Assembly (NCBI RefSeq): GCF_021559775.1
Contig: NZ_CP056049.1
Coordinates: 124,001 to 188,000 of the forward strand
Origin: Gillisella vitis
GTDB taxonomy: Bacteria > Pseudomonadota > Alphaproteobacteria > Rhizobiales > Rhizobiaceae
Reading direction: 5' to 3'
Length of the DNA stretch: 64,000 bases
Shown: piece by piece, positions 60,062-64,000 of the stretch
How the letters are laid out: each line of letters opens with the position of its first letter
Numbering within the stretch: position 1 is the stretch's first letter
The notes under the pieces: model-generated
Database searches by the model: none
What the model was told of the DNA's origin: nothing
Seen by the model: only the letters and a program-made list of their open reading frames with translations
Position numbers and translations under genes: made by a program

Positions 60062-61528
60062 ATGACAAGCGACAGCACAGTAACAGAATTACCAACGATT
60101 CCTGTGACAGCGCCGCCTGAGGCGCAAAATTCCAGCAACGCGACAGAGATCAAGGGCAAGGCAAGCTGGAAAACATGTTGGCGCCATGCCTGCTATCTTT
60201 CCAAATACATTTACAAGGATCCGCCTCCACCGAATGGATTTCATACGCAGTTCCCCGAAAAGATGGCCGACGTGGAGACGCATTGGGAAAAATGGGACGA
60301 GTTCGTTGATCAGACTGGAAGCGGTCTCGTCGCACGATTGTTCAAGGTGAAAGGCTATGATCCAAATTCGAAAACGGATTTATGCCCGCCTACTCTGGTG
60401 TTTCGCGGCACAGACTTCGAAGATATGCGCGATCTTGCCATCGTTCCGACGATCAAAATTTATGGGTATACGGTTTACGACACCCCTTTTCTTCTGGACA
60501 AAACAATTGCTCCAGCCACCAAGCCAGACGACTTACTAAGGCGTGGTTTCAAGCCGATTAGGATCTACGAGGAAACGGGTACGGTACGTGCACCTGGCTC
60601 GATAGAGGGCACAGGGTTTATCGATGCGGAGATCTTCATCCAACTCGATATTTACGCCAAAGAAAATGGCGATTGGACAAGTAATATTTATCAAGGCCTA
60701 GGAAAAGGGAGTTCGCAATATAAAAAATCGATAGATTACGGCAGAAAAATAACTTCAAATAAAATAATACCATCAGCAGATAAAAGATTGGAGATATCAG
60801 GTCACTCTCTAGGAGGTGGTTTGGCGAGCGCTGTTTGCGTCGTATTGGATCACGAAATTAACGGTATCTACTTTCACTCAATTGTATTCAACCCGGCTGG
60901 CGTTCATCCCAATACGATAAATCCAGCAACAGCGGCCGATGGACATATTAATGTATTTACCGTTAACGATGAAATATTGACAACCGTGGAGAATTATCGC
61001 GGTAAACTCCCAATCATCGGTGCTATTTTTCGCTTAGCGAAGCGAACCATTGGACAGGACGGCATGCCGCATACGATTGGCACGCTTCTGACCAATGATG
61101 GTATTAGTCCGGGCAAATCTGACGAGAAATGGGCAGTTCCACCCAAAGGGAAGCTTCTTCCCAAGCTTTTTCCTATCGGTGAGCAAAATCTGATAAAACC
61201 TCCGAAACCAGAGAAATTTCCTGAAATAACAAATCTGGACAATCTGTTAAATGGCTCAGCATCCGCTACCGATTTTGCCAATAAGCTACTAGTTTATTTA
61301 CATAATAAATATGTTCCAAATAAATTTTCTCAAAAAGATATGTTGTGGCTTGATCCAAGATCAATCCTGACAAAAGATATTCTCGATTATTCGAATATTT
61401 ACAAAAAGTATAAGGAAGAGCTTCAGCCAGAGATTGATGCACTCATGAAGATAATTGAGGCATCGATCAGCTATCACGGCATGGATTACGTCATTGCTAC
61501 CTATGACCGTTATTACGGCGGCGCGTGA
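60062..61528 (+). CDS. Putative T6SS lipase/phospholipase effector
   Basis: 488 residues from the ATG at 60062. The alpha/beta-hydrolase nucleophile elbow is LEISGHSLGGGLAS (Ser249 in GxSxG), preceded by LVFRGTDFEDMRDLAI as in class 3 lipases. A candidate acid (NVFTVNDEIL) and His (GMPHTIG) follow at the expected distance. No signal peptide, as for other VgrG-delivered effectors. It sits between candidate immunity genes and the DUF2169 adaptor. It should hydrolyse membrane lipids in target cells, by analogy with Tle effectors. Confidence 0.8.
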   Translation: MTSDSTVTELPTIPVTAPPEAQNSSNATEIKGKASWKTCWRHACYLSKYIYKDPPPPNGFHTQFPEKMADVETHWEKWDEFVDQTGSGLVARLFKVKGYDPNSKTDLCPPTLVFRGTDFEDMRDLAIVPTIKIYGYTVYDTPFLLDKTIAPATKPDDLLRRGFKPIRIYEETGTVRAPGSIEGTGFIDAEIFIQLDIYAKENGDWTSNIYQGLGKGSSQYKKSIDYGRKITSNKIIPSADKRLEISGHSLGGGLASAVCVVLDHEINGIYFHSIVFNPAGVHPNTINPATAADGHINVFTVNDEILTTVENYRGKLPIIGAIFRLAKRTIGQDGMPHTIGTLLTNDGISPGKSDEKWAVPPKGKLLPKLFPIGEQNLIKPPKPEKFPEITNLDNLLNGSASATDFANKLLVYLHNKYVPNKFSQKDMLWLDPRSILTKDILDYSNIYKKYKEELQPEIDALMKIIEASISYHGMDYVIATYDRYYGGA

Positions 61529-62577
61529 TGGTAGAGATCAAAACCAAACTCCCATTCCCGCACATCTATTTTCGCCACTGGGGTCGCGATGACCGCGAAA
61601 TGGCCGTTCTGATTGTAAAGGCTGGGTTGCGCATTTCAGATGGCGGTATCGCGGAAGACCTACGGTCTCCTCAACCTGACATTCTACTCAGCGATCTGTT
61701 TCATGGAGACGTGAACCGTTCAGCGCTTCGCCAGGAGAGCGATCTGGCGCCATTCAAGCCTAGGACAGACCTGACATTCAATGCCGTTGCTCGCTCGCCG
61801 GAAGAGAAGGAAATCGATAGTTGGCCCGTGTCGATTGCTGTCGATGGACGGTTGTCTCACAGCTTTCACGTTTTCGGGGAGCGGTTTTGGGAACCGCAGA
61901 TCCGAGCGGTGAGGCGAAAGTGGCAGCTCTCGTCGGTAAAGCCGACGACGTCCGTACCTTTAACCTATGAACGAGCTTATGGTGGCGTCGCACCGATATC
62001 GGACGAAGAGCACACTACTCACGCTTATAATCCCATAGGGCGCGGCCTGATTTCCGATTATATGCTGGAGATGAACCGGGAGGTTGCCGCCCCGCAGATT
62101 GCGCTTGTCGGCGAATTTGCCGCCGAGCGTCCAACTGAATCTATGACGGTCTGCGGTTGTGGGCCAATTCAAAAATCCTGGCTGCCGCGGCTATCTCTCG
62201 CCGGCACGTTCGATGATGCCTGGGTTCGAGAGCGCCATCCGCGCATGCCTCTCGATTATGATTTCGCCTATTGGAATGCAGCACCGCTGCCGATGCAGGC
62301 AGCCCCTTATCTGATTGGCGATGAAACCATCAGGCTCACAGGGTTTCGGCATGATCCAAGGCCTTATGTGTTTCGGCTGCCGGGAATGGCACTTGGCATC
62401 AAGATTAGACGCGAAGGCCTTCATGATATTACCGAGCACATGTTGAATCTGGATACGGTTCACTGCGATATCGCTGACGGCGTGCAGGAACGACATACCC
62501 TTAGTATGACCTGGCGTCTGACATTGGCTGAACCGGATGACATCAGGGATATTGAACTGTTCGCACGCCGGCCATAG
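61528..62577 (+). CDS. DUF2169-family T6SS adaptor
   Basis: 349 residues from the ATG at 61528, overlapping the lipase stop by one base (TGATG). The family pattern is clear: DREMAVLIVKAGLRI, then PRTDLTFNAVARSP, then VPLTYERAYGGVAP, then YNPIGRG. DUF2169 proteins load effectors onto VgrG or PAAR proteins, and they are typically encoded between vgrG, an effector and a PAAR-like gene, exactly as here. Confidence 0.88.
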   Translation: MVEIKTKLPFPHIYFRHWGRDDREMAVLIVKAGLRISDGGIAEDLRSPQPDILLSDLFHGDVNRSALRQESDLAPFKPRTDLTFNAVARSPEEKEIDSWPVSIAVDGRLSHSFHVFGERFWEPQIRAVRRKWQLSSVKPTTSVPLTYERAYGGVAPISDEEHTTHAYNPIGRGLISDYMLEMNREVAAPQIALVGEFAAERPTESMTVCGCGPIQKSWLPRLSLAGTFDDAWVRERHPRMPLDYDFAYWNAAPLPMQAAPYLIGDETIRLTGFRHDPRPYVFRLPGMALGIKIRREGLHDITEHMLNLDTVHCDIADGVQERHTLSMTWRLTLAEPDDIRDIELFARRP

Positions 62578-62652
62578 CCGTTCCCGAAACATCCTGGAGA
62601 CAATTGCTCGTCAGCAAGTGAGTGAAGATAAAGTTTTGAAGGAGTAGCGACC

Positions 62653-63078
62653 ATGAGCCACAGTGCTGCCCGTTACACGAATAAAAATAACGCGATTGTC
62701 TGCCTTTCTCCAGATGTGTGCCTGACGCCACGTGGATCAAAGGATGTGGCGGTTCCTTACATGATCCTATCGAAGCTGGAAGCGAGTGAGCGGACCGTCA
62801 AAAATGTCTCTTTCGGCGGCGATGAGGCCTTTACGATGAACAGCAGAACCTCAACAGTCACAGGGAACGAGGCCGGAACGAGCGGCGGTGTTCAATCCGG
62901 CGTCAATACTGGTTGGTGCCGGCCGCAATCGAACAAAACAAGCTTTTTCGTCAACGGACATCAGGTGATTCAAGACAATTGTCTTTATGAGATGAACTGT
63001 TCAGGGCCGGATGGATCGTCAAATACCCTGGGTAAGCTGATGTTTGTTGATACGGGCGGTAGCGGGAGAGATGGCTGA
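62653..63078 (+). CDS. PAAR-like (DUF4150) spike-tip protein
   Basis: 141 residues with GAAGGAG before the ATG. The DUF4150 pattern (VCLSPDVCLTPRGSKDVAVPYM, then GGDEAFTMNSRTSTVTGNEAGTSGGVQSG, then SFFVNGHQVIQDNCLYEMN) is well conserved. Such proteins cap the VgrG trimer and help carry effectors. It overlaps the next gene by 8 bp. Confidence 0.88.
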   Translation: MSHSAARYTNKNNAIVCLSPDVCLTPRGSKDVAVPYMILSKLEASERTVKNVSFGGDEAFTMNSRTSTVTGNEAGTSGGVQSGVNTGWCRPQSNKTSFFVNGHQVIQDNCLYEMNCSGPDGSSNTLGKLMFVDTGGSGRDG

Positions 63079-64000
63079 TACGAAGGCCCAGTCGAAAGTA
63101 ACCAACTCAACTTCAGCGATTAATGCTGACACCTACGCGCTGTTTCGTGAGGAGCATAACGAGAACCACGGTGGCGGCTGGTGGGTGGATTTGAGGCGAC
63201 GCGGCATCCGGGTCGTGCGGCTGTTCAAGGACAGCATTTACGGATCGCCGCACGCAAGCTTCGATCAGGCGAAAGCCTATCGCGATGCGGTCATGTCTGT
63301 TTTGCCGCCTGCCACCAATCATGAGCAGGCAGTTCTGCTCCGCAAGAATAACAAGAGTGGCATCTCAGGTGTGCGCCACGTCGAACTGGCAGAGGACGAA
63401 GCTTGGGAAGCATCTCTCCTTAACCGCACAGAGCACAAACGCGAGAAGTTCTCCGTACGCGAATATGGTGAGGAGCAAGCGAAAGCCATGGCAATCGCAC
63501 AGCGCCGAAAATGGCTGGAGGAATTGCCGGTCAAACACCTGGCTTATGCAGAACACTCAGAGGAGATGACCCGGCAATATTTCGGCGAACCGGTCATTTG
63601 CTCAGTTGCCTATGCCACTGAAGCGTCATCGCGGCATGCGGGCAAATCCCTTGGCAAGTATCGGTCCTGTGGGACGGCCTGTCGGCGAACCGCCTGCCTG
63701 CTCAAGCGTCAACTCATAAAGCTGATCGTTGCGCGGCTTCGGCAGCGTCGGCCCATGGAGGCGGGCGGAACGCACGCCTTCCAGCAGGCCGAGAGGGACC
63801 GGCCCGACATCGCGAGAGGGCAGGGTCCAGACCTGGATCGTCTTGTCACGCGGAACGACGAAATCCGCCAGAAGCCGCACGGAGGCCTCGTCATTGCCGA
63901 AATCCTCGACAACCGCCTGAACCTCTCCCGCCTCGTTGACGAGGACGGCGACGACGAGTGGCTCCACCGTTCTGGTCAGGCTGTAGACGAGGCCGACGAC
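63071..64000 (+). CDS. AP2-domain-like protein; 3' end uncertain
   Basis: ATG 63071 follows GGGAG and overlaps the PAAR-like stop. About 175 residues look coding. Two AP2-like units are suggested by WWVDLRRRGIRVVRLFKDSIYG with SFDQAKAYRDAV, and NKSGISGVRHVEL with EKFSVREYGEEQAKAMA. From about 63600 the frame stays open to the window edge, but there it reads as the antisense of the minus-strand gene and stops looking like protein. The natural stop has probably been lost by rearrangement or lies beyond the window. AP2 domains bind DNA; a nuclease-type effector or regulator is possible. Confidence 0.55.
   Translation, partial: MADTKAQSKVTNSTSAINADTYALFREEHNENHGGGWWVDLRRRGIRVVRLFKDSIYGSPHASFDQAKAYRDAVMSVLPPATNHEQAVLLRKNNKSGISGVRHVELAEDEAWEASLLNRTEHKREKFSVREYGEEQAKAMAIAQRRKWLEELPVKHLAYAEHSEEMTRQYFGEPVICSVAYATEASSRHAGKSLGKYRSCGTACRRTACLLKRQLIKLIVARLRQRRPMEAGGTHAFQQAERDRPDIARGQGPDLDRLVTRNDEIRQKPHGGLVIAEILDNRLNLSRLVDEDGDDEWLHRSGQAVDEADD
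63626..64000 (-). CDS. RskA-type anti-sigma factor, C-terminal part (start outside window)
   Basis: About 124 residues entering from the right edge and ending at TGA 63628-63626. The pattern VQVWTLPSRD-like with VGPVPLGLLEG and the ending YELTLEQAGGSPTGRPTGPIL match the extracytoplasmic domain of anti-sigma K (RskA) proteins. These hold an ECF sigma factor at the membrane. The N-terminal sigma-binding and membrane parts are not in view. It overlaps the open plus-strand frame, which I regard as non-coding here. Confidence 0.7.
   Translation of the reverse strand, partial: VVGLVYSLTRTVEPLVVAVLVNEAGEVQAVVEDFGNDEASVRLLADFVVPRDKTIQVWTLPSRDVGPVPLGLLEGVRSARLHGPTLPKPRNDQLYELTLEQAGGSPTGRPTGPILAKGFARMPR

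Noticed and set aside
63626..64000. Reading the plus-strand AP2-like frame as one long protein to the window edge
   Set aside because: The composition changes at about 63.6 kb, and the minus strand there carries a recognisable RskA ending, so the plus frame is unlikely to be real coding beyond that point.

Overview
The window looks like an accessory region of a Rhizobiaceae-type alphaproteobacterium (Agrobacterium, Allorhizobium or Rhizobium). This rests on the style of the ABC import operons, the vgrG–DUF2169–DUF4150 secretion module, a DUF1062 gene, rhizobial intergenic palindromes, and IS3/IS407-group, IS66 and IS6-family debris. No rRNA, tRNA or CRISPR was seen. Base composition is patchy: AT-rich around 6.4-6.7 kb and 12.5-14.9 kb, and GC-rich at 39-50 kb.

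Layout. 1-1.7 kb: end of a minus-strand polyamine-type ABC operon. 1.9-6.4 kb: an insertion-sequence junkyard made of an intact-looking IS3/IS407-group element, a 5'-truncated IS66, a small hypothetical gene, and two oppositely oriented IS6 fragments. 6.5-11.5 kb: a compact natural-product cluster. It holds a 25-codon peptide gene ending in RYIYTY, a hairpin, a cytochrome P450, a methyltransferase, two different sulfotransferases, and a convergent Fe(II)/2-oxoglutarate dioxygenase. I read it as a cittilin/biarylitide-like RiPP locus with possible sulfation, and it is the best candidate for an undescribed system here. 12-14.5 kb: nucleotide-metabolism genes. purE, apt and an unknown gene each carry one disabling lesion; a dTMP-kinase-like gene is intact.

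14.9-38.6 kb: a large catabolic region. It has two complete dipeptide/opine-type ABC importers, two PEP-mutase/isocitrate-lyase-like enzymes, an aminotransferase, a protein made of two fused LysR regulators, a UbiD/UbiX decarboxylase pair, a cyclic amidohydrolase, a carbamoylase and a histidine-ammonia-lyase-like enzyme. Together they suggest import and ring-opening degradation of a nitrogen-rich, perhaps histidine-derived, compound. 38.6-39.2 kb: more IS6 remnants, including a MITE-like element.

39.2-49.7 kb: a five-gene operon (MoxR AAA+ ATPase, DUF5682, WGR-DUF4132, VWA, SWIM) matching the E. coli yehL/M/I/P/Q set. 50-54 kb: a three-gene operon (J-domain pseudokinase, VWA, PurA paralogue) divergent from a NrtR-like Nudix/winged-helix regulator, with two matching 21-bp operators between them. 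54-56 kb: IS6 debris and a DUF1062 gene. 56-63.6 kb: a type VI secretion tip/effector module (VgrG, two ankyrin-type proteins sharing an identical 520-bp block, a lipase effector, a DUF2169 adaptor, a PAAR-like protein and an AP2-like protein). The window ends in the 3' part of a minus-strand RskA-type anti-sigma factor gene.
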